Positions 47,178 to 56,965 are shown, counted from the stretch's first letter. The stretch is DNA of 64,000 nt from Deinococcales bacterium (GCA_013298595.1 JAAFIG010000012.1:60967-124966), one strand, 5' to 3'. Notes: generated from the sequence alone by a model not told the origin. Made by a program: numbers and translations.

Positions 47178-47513
47178 ATGAAATTCTTTAACCCATTTGC
47201 ACACTCAACCAAAGCCATTCAATACCGTCACGGCGATGTCATGCTGCAACAAGTGAACGCCTTGCCCAGCAACGCCACACCACAACAAGGTGTGATACTG
47301 GCTCGAGGTGAATTAACAGGGCATAGTCACCGTATTAAGGATTGGAATGCCGCACAATTATTTACCCATAACGGTCAAACTTTTGTGCAAATCAAAGAAC
47401 CAACCGCTGTCATCCACGAAGAACACCGTGCGATTCCACTCGAGGTTGGCATTTACCGTTACTGGATGCAGCGTGAATATCATCCAAAAGCCATTGTGAA
47501 TGTCAGAGATTAA
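47178..47513 (+). CDS. Small protein with RHGDVML...GELTGHSHRI motif, partner of LRR/DUF6745 gene
   Basis: 111 residues from ATG 47178 (AAGGA upstream); ATG 47130 is possible but has no site. The protein is compact and soluble, with conserved-looking text YRHGDVMLQQV near residue 15, LARGELTGHSHRI near 44-56 and EHRAIPLEVGIYRYWMQREYHP near the end. Histidines in GHSHR and EEHR could bind a metal. Similar small proteins, as I recall, lie beside DUF6745 genes, and here the next gene 43 bp on is of that type. Function unknown. Confidence 0.75.
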   Translation: MKFFNPFAHSTKAIQYRHGDVMLQQVNALPSNATPQQGVILARGELTGHSHRIKDWNAAQLFTHNGQTFVQIKEPTAVIHEEHRAIPLEVGIYRYWMQREYHPKAIVNVRD

Positions 47514-47556
47514 ACCAAAACCTTAGCCGTAATCCCGCACTGTACTAGGATAAATC

Positions 47557-48558
47557 ATGAAAATTACAACGATACCAGCACAAACCGCTAAGCAACTTAT
47601 ACTCGAGGGAAATGCACCAGAAGGCATGGTCGTTTCGGGCACATTAGACCTGAGTGGTGAAAAGAATCTGCATTCACTACCCAAGAATATGACTTGCGGC
47701 ACTTTAAACATCAGCGAATCAAGTATTGGTCAACTACCATCAGGCTTAAAATGCAATCAAATAGATGCTGTTCGCAGTAAAATTCGTACCTTACCCGCCG
47801 ATATTTCTGTACGATTTCGCTTAAATTTAACTGAATCCGAGCAACTCGAGACACTACCCGAAAACCTGACTGTTGGTTCCTTGGTACTTCGTGAGTGTAT
47901 TGGCTTAAAGACACTTCCAGAAGGTTTAAACACCAGCTTTTTAGACTTAACAGGTTGTGTGCTGCTCGAGAAATTCCCCCTACATGGCAATATTGGTATT
48001 GGGCATTTAACTTTACGCGGTTGCACTCGACTCGAGGCATTACCCAATTGGTTAGGGCAACTGGCTCAACTCGACATTGCAGGTTGTGAACGCATTACTG
48101 ACATACCACAAGGTTTACAAATCAGCTCATGGTTAGACTTAGCAGATACCCAAATTACGCAACTCGAGAACCCAAACACAAAACTACGCTGGCGAGGAGT
48201 TAGTATCGAACCACGTATTGCTTTCCAACCCGAAAGCATCACAGCCAGCGAAATTATAGACACCGAAAACCTCGAGTTACGCCGCGTTAAACTCGAGCGC
48301 ATGGGGTACGAACGATTTGTTGAAACAGTCAATGCCCAAGTGCTTGACACCGACCGCGATGCAGGTGGTACACGGAAATTACTTCGCGTACCATTTTCTG
48401 GCGATGAAGATTTTGTCGCTGTCTGGGTGATTTGCCCAAGCACCGAACGCAATTATGTGTTGCGTGTACCACCAACCACAAAAACCTGTCATCAAGCAGC
48501 CGCATGGTTAGCTGGCTTTGATAATCCAAACGATTATGCGCCATTGATTGAAGCGTAA
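47557..48558 (+). CDS. Leucine-rich-repeat protein with C-terminal DUF6745-like domain
   Basis: 333 residues, cytoplasmic. Residues ~25-215 are degenerate leucine-rich repeats of about 20 residues built on LxxLPxxL (HSLPKNM, GQLPSGL, ETLPENL, KTLPEGL, EALPNWL, TDIPQGL). From ~255 a conserved domain follows (VLDTDRDAGGTRKLLRVPF, CPSTERNYVLRVPP, AAAWLAGFDNPNDYAPLIEA) that I assign to DUF6745. No enzyme motif seen; LRR parts usually bind protein partners. The gene overlaps the end of the convergent radical SAM gene by 25 bp. AGGA lies before the start. Salmonella STM4015, beside the STM4011-4013 genes, is also an LRR protein, so this may be the functional counterpart (inference). Confidence 0.85.
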   Translation: MKITTIPAQTAKQLILEGNAPEGMVVSGTLDLSGEKNLHSLPKNMTCGTLNISESSIGQLPSGLKCNQIDAVRSKIRTLPADISVRFRLNLTESEQLETLPENLTVGSLVLRECIGLKTLPEGLNTSFLDLTGCVLLEKFPLHGNIGIGHLTLRGCTRLEALPNWLGQLAQLDIAGCERITDIPQGLQISSWLDLADTQITQLENPNTKLRWRGVSIEPRIAFQPESITASEIIDTENLELRRVKLERMGYERFVETVNAQVLDTDRDAGGTRKLLRVPFSGDEDFVAVWVICPSTERNYVLRVPPTTKTCHQAAAWLAGFDNPNDYAPLIEA

Positions 48559-49409
48559 TTGCTCGGAATTCGCTCGAGAATTCCACCTTGAAAGACATCG
48601 TACAGATTTAATTTCTCGAGGTGGACATACCCAATGTGGCAGTCACAAATGGCTCGAGTGCAAAGTTTTGCCACTAACTTTTGCTCAAAATCGCTGTCAA
48701 AAATACGACCAATTGGTGTTTCGATAAAATGGCAACGCCTTGCTATGCCTTGCCCATCTACGCTGATAACCGTATGACCTGCATGGCACGCTTGTCCTCG
48801 AGATTTGTATCGCTCGAGATTGAGTGGAAAATGTGGGTCTATTTTTGTGAATTTCTCGAGAGTTTCAGGGTTGTAATAATCTTGTCCTCGGCGGTCAAAA
48901 GCGTTAATCCAAAGATAAATTTCGGGCGGAATTGCTTGACGTAGTTTTTCGATTAGCTCGAGGTTTTCTCGGATACCAACAACGCCAACGCTGAACCGCA
49001 CACCAAATTGAATCAGTTCTTTAACTCGAGTAGCAAATTTTTCGACACTGGTTTGGGATGGGTGAAACGTGATCCATAACGCTAATTTCTCGAGGTTAAC
49101 GGCTTCTAGCCAGTGTAAACCCCATGAGCCATTGGTTTGTACCACAACCTTCTCGAGGTGCGCCAAATGTGAAAGTTGTTGTACTACTTTTTGATACCGA
49201 GATCGAATTAATGCTTCGCCCCACGGTGTAAAAAAAATACTGGTTAGTTTACCTCGAGTTTCGACCCATTGCACAAATTGCTCGAGAGCCAGTGCATCGC
49301 GTTGATGCTCAGCTTTGGATTCTGTGTGCTTAGCAAATGGGCAGTAATTGCAAGCGTAATTACAACTTGATAAAAAACCTCGATACAAGATACTCAGTGT
49401 TTCAGACAT
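48534..49409 (-). CDS. STM4011-family radical SAM protein
   Basis: 291 residues. The radical SAM cluster motif is C16-x3-C20-x2-C23 (SSCNYACNYCPF). The N-terminus ILYRGFLSSCNY is diagnostic of the STM4011 family. The C-terminal part has further cysteines (GQACHAGH, RRCHF, LCTRAICDCHIGY) that probably bind an auxiliary iron-sulfur cluster. The reaction is unknown for the family. Starts within the SMI1/KNR4 gene (8-bp overlap), so it is translationally coupled to it. Last gene of a minus-strand cassette that continues upstream with STM4012- and STM4013-like genes. Confidence 0.9.
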   Translation of the reverse strand: MSETLSILYRGFLSSCNYACNYCPFAKHTESKAEHQRDALALEQFVQWVETRGKLTSIFFTPWGEALIRSRYQKVVQQLSHLAHLEKVVVQTNGSWGLHWLEAVNLEKLALWITFHPSQTSVEKFATRVKELIQFGVRFSVGVVGIRENLELIEKLRQAIPPEIYLWINAFDRRGQDYYNPETLEKFTKIDPHFPLNLERYKSRGQACHAGHTVISVDGQGIARRCHFIETPIGRIFDSDFEQKLVAKLCTRAICDCHIGYVHLEKLNLYDVFQGGILERIPSNYASINGA

Positions 49410-49929
49410 GTGCTTCCTCGAGTGGAAAAAACAAGTCTTCGCCTGCTAGCCAAGCTGCTAGCCAATCCTCAAGTGAATCTTTTTGCCAAAGTATATACTC
49501 TTCGTCGAAACCATCTTCAAAAACACCGATATCAACAATACCAACTCGTCCAGTCTTAGCATCGAGCAAAGAAAAAATTGTGCAGCCATGATAGCAAAAA
49601 GGTAAGTATTGATATTTCCATCCAGCTTTTCTCCAAGCTAGAAATGTAGGCACAACGCAACTTGCAGTAGCAGCAAATTTACCCTTGAGAAGCGGTAAAA
49701 TCCCATAAGCAACCCCAAAGTTACCATTACCAATTTCGAGATACATACACTTAAAAGCTTCAGGCAAAGCAAAACCAAGTTTAGCCTCAGCTTTTGCAAT
49801 ATCAGCCAGCTTCAAAGGCGAATTGGCAATATGTCGAAATGGGGGTTGAATATGAGTCGCGCTATTCATGTCAGTTGCTCGTTGAGGATCCAAAGCGCGT
49901 TCTTTGACTTGAAAAAAGATTTCTCTCAT
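49402..49929 (-). CDS. SMI1/KNR4 (SUKH) family protein
   Basis: 175 residues. The core from ~35 (LKLADIAKAEAKLGFALPEAFKCMYLEIGNGNFG) has the SMI1/KNR4 pattern, and FEDGFDEEYILWQKDSLEDWLAAWLAGE near the C-terminus fits the end of that fold. The family includes immunity proteins against bacterial toxins and protein-binding adaptors; no toxin gene is next to it. The gene is coupled at both ends: GGAGG at the end of the STM4012-like gene serves as its ribosome site and its own end overlaps the STM4011-like start. This suggests a fixed role in the cassette, perhaps as adaptor for the radical SAM proteins (inference). Confidence 0.85.
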   Translation of the reverse strand: MREIFFQVKERALDPQRATDMNSATHIQPPFRHIANSPLKLADIAKAEAKLGFALPEAFKCMYLEIGNGNFGVAYGILPLLKGKFAATASCVVPTFLAWRKAGWKYQYLPFCYHGCTIFSLLDAKTGRVGIVDIGVFEDGFDEEYILWQKDSLEDWLAAWLAGEDLFFPLEEAHV

Positions 49930-49932
49930 GTG

Positions 49933-51261
49933 TTACCTCCATTCATATGCTTGAGCCAATTCTTGCACATATGCCGAGTAAAACAAATGTCCAATAGCAT
50001 CGCTGCGTTCCAAACCAAGCTCTGTCAGACGGATTTTATCGGAGCTAACTACCACTAATCCAAGCTCGAGTAAATCTTGTAGCACAGCAAAATCCTCGAG
50101 TGCATTTGAAGCAAAGCGAGTCCAGTAAGTGCTACTCGAGAAACCTGCAACATTAAAAATATCTTGAAGAATAAATCTGCGCCGTTGCTCGAGTGCATCT
50201 AAGTAAAAACCGTGTGCGGCATACGCAAAATCGGTTTCGGAACGCAGTGCGTAATCAGCAATAATTTCTTTGACACCAACTTGCCCAACAGCGTATTCGC
50301 TCGAGTAATGTAACTTTTGGGTGTATGAACGCGCACCAACACCAAGACCGATTAAACCATCAGCTTGGGCATCAAAGGCAATACCACCATCCCTAGAAGG
50401 CACATCTGCACGGCGAAAAACCCGCATGGAATGCTGTTCATAACCGTGCTCGAGTAAGAAATCTCGAGCCACTCGATATAAGGTAAGGCGAGTATCATCC
50501 CAATTCTTCTCGAGTTTACCTAAACCAGTTAGCGGACGAACATACAATGGGTATAAAAATAATTCTTGTGGCGCAAACTCAAGTGCTATTTTCAGCGACT
50601 CGAGCCATGTTTCACGGGTTTGCTCGGGTAAACCATAGATCAAATCAATGTTCAAAGTTGGAAAATCCAGTGCTTTAATACGCTGTAATGCCGCTAGAAC
50701 CTCGCTCAAGTGCTGTGCCCGACCAACTGACCGCGCCTCGGATTCAACAAAGCTTTGTACACCAATGCTGATTCGGTCTGCTTCAAAAGATTTAAGTAAC
50801 TCGAGCCTATCTGTTGTTGCTGTTTGTGGTGAAGTTTCAACACTAAGCGGCGTAGCAGCATTGACAGAAAACAACTCGAGCACAGCTAAAACCCGTTGGA
50901 GTTCTCGTGGTTCGAGATAGGTTGGCGTACCACCACCTAAAGCAGCCCGAACAATTTTTTGCTTTGGCAAAGCATCACGCACCACACGGGCTTGACGCTC
51001 GAGAGCAGACAAAAAGTTTGCCTCGAGACTTGCTTCTGGATTGACCGTTGTAAACAAATTACAAAAACCACAACGCATTTCACAAAACGGAATATGCAGA
51101 TACAAAAACGCATCCGTAGGCTCGAGCGCCCAAATTTCATGTAGTGCAGCTTGAGGTAGAAGTTTTCGATATGCAGTTTTATGTGGATAAGCATAGGTAT
51201 ATGCCACATATGGCGAACCTGTTAATACAGACTCAAGGGATTTATTCATACTCGAGACCAT
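49933..51261 (-). CDS. STM4012-family radical SAM protein (HemN-like)
   Basis: 442 residues. Related to coproporphyrinogen III dehydrogenase/HemW. Motif C60-x3-C64-x2-C67 (IPFCEMRCGFCN), GGGTPTYL near 110, SIGVQSF near 168 and NIDLIYGLPEQT near 205. It resembles HemN in fold but belongs to the STM4012 group, whose substrate is unknown; the tight linkage with STM4011- and STM4013-like genes supports this. Start may be ATG 51261 or ATG 51249 (MNKSLESVL); neither has a ribosome site. The 52 bp spacer upstream shows no convincing promoter. Confidence 0.9.
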   Translation of the reverse strand: MVSSMNKSLESVLTGSPYVAYTYAYPHKTAYRKLLPQAALHEIWALEPTDAFLYLHIPFCEMRCGFCNLFTTVNPEASLEANFLSALERQARVVRDALPKQKIVRAALGGGTPTYLEPRELQRVLAVLELFSVNAATPLSVETSPQTATTDRLELLKSFEADRISIGVQSFVESEARSVGRAQHLSEVLAALQRIKALDFPTLNIDLIYGLPEQTRETWLESLKIALEFAPQELFLYPLYVRPLTGLGKLEKNWDDTRLTLYRVARDFLLEHGYEQHSMRVFRRADVPSRDGGIAFDAQADGLIGLGVGARSYTQKLHYSSEYAVGQVGVKEIIADYALRSETDFAYAAHGFYLDALEQRRRFILQDIFNVAGFSSSTYWTRFASNALEDFAVLQDLLELGLVVVSSDKIRLTELGLERSDAIGHLFYSAYVQELAQAYEWR

Positions 51262-51313
51262 GCAATGATGTAAAGACTAATAAATACAAAGTTCGCTTCG
51301 ATAGTCCAAAAAT

Positions 51314-52120
51314 TCATGGCTCTTCCTCGAGAAAAAATTCAGCATAAGGCACATTCCACACGGTTTCATGCGCTAAACGATGCCCATAAAAACCATCCTC
51401 GCCAAAGGCTTCGCCATGATCTGCACAAATAATGCACAAAGCACCACCTCGAGCAGCAAATACTTCAAATAACTTGCCCAAATGCCTATCCACATGTTCA
51501 AGTGCTGCTGCCTGCGTCTCGAGAGAATCTTTGGTCGCTCCTTGCACAAAAATTCTGGTTGGGCTATGCGTTGCCGAAACATTGATAAACATACAGACTC
51601 GATCTGTATCTGTGAGTTCACGTAAATACCGTAAAGCTTGGGTCACTTGATTGAGCGTACTGCTCCGACTTTGCACACCTAAAGCAGTGGAATAAGCAAC
51701 ATGTTCAAAATAATTGGGCAACACCGAACCAAGCCCACCAGTATCTCTGAAAAAACCAACTCCACCAATACAAAAAGTAAAATACCCCAAATTCTCGAGA
51801 GCTTTAATCCAATTGCTTTCGGCATAGACAAACGATTTTTCCGAAGTGGTTTTAGAACCCTCGAATTTTGCTGCGAACAATCTCGAGTGTCGCCCAGGAA
51901 AAGCTGGTGTTGGTAAAAACCCAGCAAAAAACGCTTGATGCGCCGCGAAAGTAAAAGTAGCAGGCGAATGCCGCAATTCCCAAGTACCATTTGGAATAAC
52001 TCGAGCTAAATTTGGAGTGCGCCCAGCCTCGAGTGCCTGCATAGCAACATCGTAACGCAAACTATCCAGCGTAATGAACAGCACATCTTTATGGGGAATG
52101 TAATCGTTGGCGTTAAGCAT
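51314..52120 (-). CDS. STM4013/SEN3800-family hydrolase (alkaline phosphatase superfamily)
   Basis: 268 residues. DVLFITLDSLRYDVAMQAL near residue 13 carries the metal-binding Asp. SPATFTFAAHQAFFAGFLPTP near 53 carries the likely nucleophile Thr. ADHGEAFGEDGFYGHRLAHE near 233 supplies the second metal site. These are features of the sulfatase/alkaline phosphatase fold. Reaction and substrate are unknown; release of phosphate, sulfate or a phosphonate group is possible. AGAGG lies 12 nt before the start. It follows the Rieske gene by 10 bp. Confidence 0.9.
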   Translation of the reverse strand: MLNANDYIPHKDVLFITLDSLRYDVAMQALEAGRTPNLARVIPNGTWELRHSPATFTFAAHQAFFAGFLPTPAFPGRHSRLFAAKFEGSKTTSEKSFVYAESNWIKALENLGYFTFCIGGVGFFRDTGGLGSVLPNYFEHVAYSTALGVQSRSSTLNQVTQALRYLRELTDTDRVCMFINVSATHSPTRIFVQGATKDSLETQAAALEHVDRHLGKLFEVFAARGGALCIICADHGEAFGEDGFYGHRLAHETVWNVPYAEFFLEEEP

Positions 52121-52130
52121 CGTGAAGATT

Positions 52131-52451
52131 TTACCTCTCCTCTACCCAGACCAAATCATCCTCGAGCCAAGCCTTATAACTTTTTACAGCTTTAACAGCT
52201 GGCAAACACAATGCTTTACCCGTCTCGAGATTGAATCTTGCCCCGTGTCGCACGCATTTGATACTTGGCGTAGTGCCTTCGTGCTCTGTAATTTCGCCAC
52301 CCAAAAGTTCATTATCATCGTGCGAACAACGGTCTTCAATAGCCCAGAAACCCGAGATTGACCGCAGCACCAGCACGTAATCAGAGCCAATCTCGAGACT
52401 TTTTTGCGTGCCGATTACAAATTCCTCGAGTGTACCAACTTGGGTTTTCAT
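52131..52451 (-). CDS. Rieske [2Fe-2S] ferredoxin-like protein
   Basis: 106 residues, a free-standing Rieske domain. Ligands C42-x-H44 (RCSHDDNELLGG) and C66-x2-H69 (CVRHGARFNLETG) are complete. Most like the small ferredoxin components of dioxygenases or NirD-like proteins; no oxygenase is adjacent. Being the first gene of the radical SAM cassette it may carry electrons for it, though Rieske clusters normally have too high a potential to reduce radical SAM clusters directly. Leaderless promoter (TAGACT at 52458-52463, 6 nt upstream). Confidence 0.9.
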   Translation of the reverse strand: MKTQVGTLEEFVIGTQKSLEIGSDYVLVLRSISGFWAIEDRCSHDDNELLGGEITEHEGTTPSIKCVRHGARFNLETGKALCLPAVKAVKSYKAWLEDDLVWVEER

Positions 52452-52457
52452 AACAAC

Positions 52458-52463
52458 AGTCTA
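52458..52463 (-). promoter_or_regulatory. -10 box of a leaderless promoter (Rieske gene, radical SAM cassette)
   Basis: TAGACT on the minus strand ends 6 nt before ATG 52451. Same box and spacing as at 23892 and 44917. Between here and the groESL promoter (52464-52660) I see nothing else. Confidence 0.6.
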
Positions 52464-52660
52464 CTCTGACTGTTCAATCTTATTTTGCCTGAACAATAAT
52501 TTCTCTTTGAGAATTTTTTCAAAATTCACCCCGCAAAAGTTCTTGAGTCAAGTGAGTGACTCCAATGCACATACCCTGCTAGTACTCTGCTGACGCATTG
52601 GTAAAATGTGTCTTTGGCTTAAATCTGAGTCTGATACGCTCAAGGTTCTTAATGCAGCTC

Positions 52661-52690
52661 TTGACGAAAGCTTGACCATACTCGTATACT
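52661..52690 (+). promoter_or_regulatory. groESL promoter
   Basis: TTGACG, 18 nt, TATACT; the CIRCE operator starts 11 nt after the -10 box. Confidence 0.75.
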
Positions 52691-52700
52691 CTTGTTTGGA

Positions 52701-52727
52701 TTAGCACTCGAGACTCGAGACTGCTAA
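52701..52727 (+). promoter_or_regulatory. CIRCE operator (HrcA-binding)
   Basis: TTAGCACTC, 9 nt, GACTGCTAA: one mismatch from the CIRCE consensus TTAGCACTC-N9-GAGTGCTAA. Position at the transcription start fits HrcA repression of groESL. The spacer partly consists of overlapping ACTCGAG repeats. Confidence 0.92.
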
Positions 52728-52761
52728 TGATTCTAATTCACGTTCTGTACGGAGGTTTACA

Positions 52762-53052
52762 ATGGCATTAAAACCGCTAGGTGATCGAGTGGTCATCGAA
52801 ATTATCGAAGAAGGCGAACAAAAAACCGCTGGTGGCTTGTTTGTTCCTGATACCGCCAAAGAAAAAAGTCAACGCGGCAAAGTCATCGCTGTTGGCAGTG
52901 GCAAAACCCTTGACAGTGGCAGCAAAGTGGCTGTTGAAGTAAAAGTTGGCGACACCGTGTTCTTTGCCAAGTATGGCGGAACCGAAGTCTCCGACGGCGG
53001 CATCACTTACACCATTCTTTCCGAACGCGATATTCTCGCTGTTATCGGTTAA
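52762..53052 (+). CDS. groES: Co-chaperonin GroES
   Basis: 96 residues, standard length. Caps the GroEL cylinder during ATP-driven protein folding. N-terminus [13 protein letters not shown], the mobile loop around [19 protein letters not shown], and [14 protein letters not shown] are canonical. GGAGG lies before the ATG. HrcA/CIRCE-controlled and followed by groEL after 80 bp. It contains no CTCGAG, unlike almost all its neighbours. Confidence 0.98.
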   Translation: MALKPLGDRVVIEIIEEGEQKTAGGLFVPDTAKEKSQRGKVIAVGSGKTLDSGSKVAVEVKVGDTVFFAKYGGTEVSDGGITYTILSERDILAVIG

Positions 53053-53069
53053 ATCGCTTTGAGCTTTGA

Positions 53070-54782
<1,713 letters not shown>

Positions 54783-54797
54783 ACATCCGTACAGTAA

Positions 54798-54826
54798 ACC
54801 CCCTCGAGTTTCGAGGGGGTTTTTTA
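54798..54826. terminator. groESL terminator, possibly bidirectional
   Basis: Stem ACCCCCTCGA / TCGAGGGGGT (10 bp) with a 3-nt loop, then a run of T. A shorter A-rich stretch on the other side could also serve the convergent aminotransferase gene. A CTCGAG is built into the stem. Confidence 0.92.
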
Positions 54827-54832
54827 TTACCT

Positions 54833-56038
54833 TTAATCAACAATAGCTCGAGCTAAGCGTTTAATACCTTCTTTGATTTGCTCGAGGTTGGGTGTGGCAA
54901 AACTTAATCGCAAATAATTGCTGCGTTTTGCATCTGGGAAAAAACCAGCCCCAGGAACAAAGATAATGCCATTATCCACCGCTTTTTTGACGAGGCTCAT
55001 GGTGTCTACACCATCTGCCATTTTTGCCCAAATAAACATGCCACCACTTGGTGCGTTAAACTCGAGCATTCCAGCTGGGAAAGCTTGAGCAATTGCTTCC
55101 ATCATAGCGTTGCCTTTTGCACCGTAAGCTTCTCGGATTTTTGGCAGCATTTGGTTGAGTCTGCCTGTCTCGAGGTATGTAGCCGCAACATATTGAGCAA
55201 AGCTACTCGAGTGTAGGTCGGCAGCTTGTTTAACAATGGTCAGTGGTTGAATCAATTCGGTTGGGGCAATAATCCAGCCTAAACGCAATCCTGGGGCAAC
55301 AAATTTTGATAAGGTGCTCATGTACATCACAAAATTGCTTGCATTTGGTATGTCTTCGCACAAGGCAATTAATGGTGGTAAATTGGTGCCACTAAAGCGT
55401 AATTCGCTGTACGGGTCGTCTTCGATAACCATGATTTCTTCGCGCACTGCAATCTCGAGCAGTTGTTTACGGCGTTCTAAACTGAGGGTGCTTCCGCTGG
55501 GATTACCAAATGTGGCAACAGTGTAAATAAATTTGGGGCGTTTTCCATCTTTTTTGCACTCGAGAATAGCTCGTTCTAAATCGGGGATTTGAATACCATC
55601 GCCATCTTGTTCAATGCCACGCATTTGGGCTTGGTAGAGTTCAAAGACTTGAACTGCTGCAAGGTAAGCTGGGCGTTCAACCAATACCACATCGTCTGGG
55701 TCTATGAGGATTTTAGACACCAAGTCAATCCCTTGTTGCGAACCTGTGGTGACAATCAGTTGTTCAAGATTGACTGTTGCAACTCCTCGAGTTGCCATGA
55801 CCGCTGCAAGTTGTTGTTTAAAACCCAAATAACCATCGGTTGCACCATATTGCAAAGCTGCGCTGCTGTTACTCGAGAAAACAGTTTCAGTAGCTGCTTG
55901 GATACCTTCGACATCAAATAAACTTGGGTCGGGTAGCCCACCCGCAAAGGAAATAATATCTTTGCGATTTGCAACTTTGAGAATTTCTCGTACAAATGAG
56001 GGTTTGGCAGATGCCATTCGGCTGGCAAGTGGATACAT
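54833..56038 (-). CDS. PLP-dependent aminotransferase, class I (2-aminoadipate/LysN-like)
   Basis: 401 residues, cytoplasmic. Fold-type I enzyme transferring amino groups to 2-oxo acids. ISFAGGLPDPSLFD near residue 29 is typical of the LysN/ARO8/MocR-type subgroup. Schiff-base lysine is Lys245 in STLSKFVAPGLRLGW. DDPYSELRF (207-215) carries the PLP-binding Asp and Tyr. The usual FxNPTG reads TFGNPSG. There is no helix-turn-helix, so it is an enzyme rather than a MocR regulator. In Thermus such enzymes act in lysine synthesis through aminoadipate, but no lysine gene is near, so the exact substrate is open. Confidence 0.9.
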   Translation of the reverse strand: MYPLASRMASAKPSFVREILKVANRKDIISFAGGLPDPSLFDVEGIQAATETVFSSNSSAALQYGATDGYLGFKQQLAAVMATRGVATVNLEQLIVTTGSQQGIDLVSKILIDPDDVVLVERPAYLAAVQVFELYQAQMRGIEQDGDGIQIPDLERAILECKKDGKRPKFIYTVATFGNPSGSTLSLERRKQLLEIAVREEIMVIEDDPYSELRFSGTNLPPLIALCEDIPNASNFVMYMSTLSKFVAPGLRLGWIIAPTELIQPLTIVKQAADLHSSSFAQYVAATYLETGRLNQMLPKIREAYGAKGNAMMEAIAQAFPAGMLEFNAPSGGMFIWAKMADGVDTMSLVKKAVDNGIIFVPGAGFFPDAKRSNYLRLSFATPNLEQIKEGIKRLARAIVD

Positions 56039-56044
56039 ACCACT

Positions 56045-56050
56045 ATCATA
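56045..56050 (-). promoter_or_regulatory. -10 box of a leaderless promoter (aminotransferase gene)
   Basis: TATGAT on the minus strand, 6 nt before ATG 56038; no Shine-Dalgarno sequence. Confidence 0.6.
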
Positions 56051-56111
56051 CGTTTTTTCAGTGCTTGTTACCAGAACCGTTCAGTGTTTACACTAGGTTC
56101 AAGTCTCACGG

Positions 56112-56117
56112 TAAGCT
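56112..56117 (+). promoter_or_regulatory. -10 box of a probable leaderless promoter (phosphoesterase gene)
   Basis: TAAGCT, 5 nt before GTG 56123. An AAGG directly before the GTG is too close for a normal ribosome site. Confidence 0.4.
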
Positions 56118-56122
56118 AAGGT

Positions 56123-56929
56123 GTGCCTGCACTTCTCGAGATTCCTGAATCCACGGCTGTTGCTCTGATTTCCGATACCCACGCAAATTTAACAGCTTTA
56201 GAAGCTGTAATCGAGGATATTGCCAAAAAAGGTTTAACCCAGATTGTGATGCTTGGTGATATTGCAGGTAAAGGTCCACGCCCAGCCGAGGTTTTAGATC
56301 GTTTGCGTCAACTCGAGATTCCTTGTTTGTTTGGCAATTGGGATGAATTACTGATTCGGCGTTTAGTAGAAACATCTGCACCTGAAATGCCTTCCATGAC
56401 CGAAGCCCTCGAGTGGCAACGTGCCAAGGTAGGTTTAGAAAGACTCGAGTGGTTACGTGACCTGCCCTATGCACTCGATATTCCAAGGGCAAGTGGTTTG
56501 GTGCGTTTAGTTCATGCCTCGAGTAAAGGGGTTTGGTCTCGGGTGCGTGAAAACGATCCTTTAGAAAATTTTTATGAATTATTTGCTGCCACACCCGAAG
56601 TTGGTTTGGATGCACCCACACCATTAGCGGTTGGTTATGGTGATATTCACACTGTATTGGTTCGGCATTTACGGTCTTTTCCTGAAAACAATCCAAGTTT
56701 ACGAGGCAAAATGGTGTTTAATGTTGGTTCAGTTGGCAATCCACTGGATTCAAACGTACCAAGTTATGCTGTTCTGCATGGCTCGAGCAACCTTGAAATC
56801 AGTTTTATCCGCGTTGCTTACGATAACGAACTTGAGTGCAGTATCGCTAAAAAATCTGGTATGCCACAACTCGAAGAATATCTCGAGGAAACTAGGACAG
56901 GGATGTACCGTCCTAGAGGTCTAACCTAG
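56123..56929 (+). CDS. Metallophosphoesterase, YfcE/MJ0936-like
   Basis: 268 residues from GTG. Calcineurin-like fold with the metal ligands in order: ALISDTHANLTALEAV (Asp18, His20), VMLGDIAGKGPRP, FGNWDELL (in place of GNHD), and VHASSKGVW and GYGDIHTVLVRHL toward the C-terminus. Probably a phosphodiesterase or phosphatase of broad specificity. Replacement of the usual GNHD by GNWD is common in this subgroup. Stands between the divergent aminotransferase gene and the HD-GYP gene (49 bp gap). Confidence 0.88.
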   Translation: MPALLEIPESTAVALISDTHANLTALEAVIEDIAKKGLTQIVMLGDIAGKGPRPAEVLDRLRQLEIPCLFGNWDELLIRRLVETSAPEMPSMTEALEWQRAKVGLERLEWLRDLPYALDIPRASGLVRLVHASSKGVWSRVRENDPLENFYELFAATPEVGLDAPTPLAVGYGDIHTVLVRHLRSFPENNPSLRGKMVFNVGSVGNPLDSNVPSYAVLHGSSNLEISFIRVAYDNELECSIAKKSGMPQLEEYLEETRTGMYRPRGLT

Positions 56930-56965
56930 ACTTTTGGTTGTTATGTTTTTGTGATGATGTGTCAG

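Noticed and set aside
48534-52451. Heme biosynthesis (HemN/HemW) role for the STM4012-like protein
   Set aside because: Neighbours and start region match the STM4012 group rather than HemN/HemW, and no heme gene is near.
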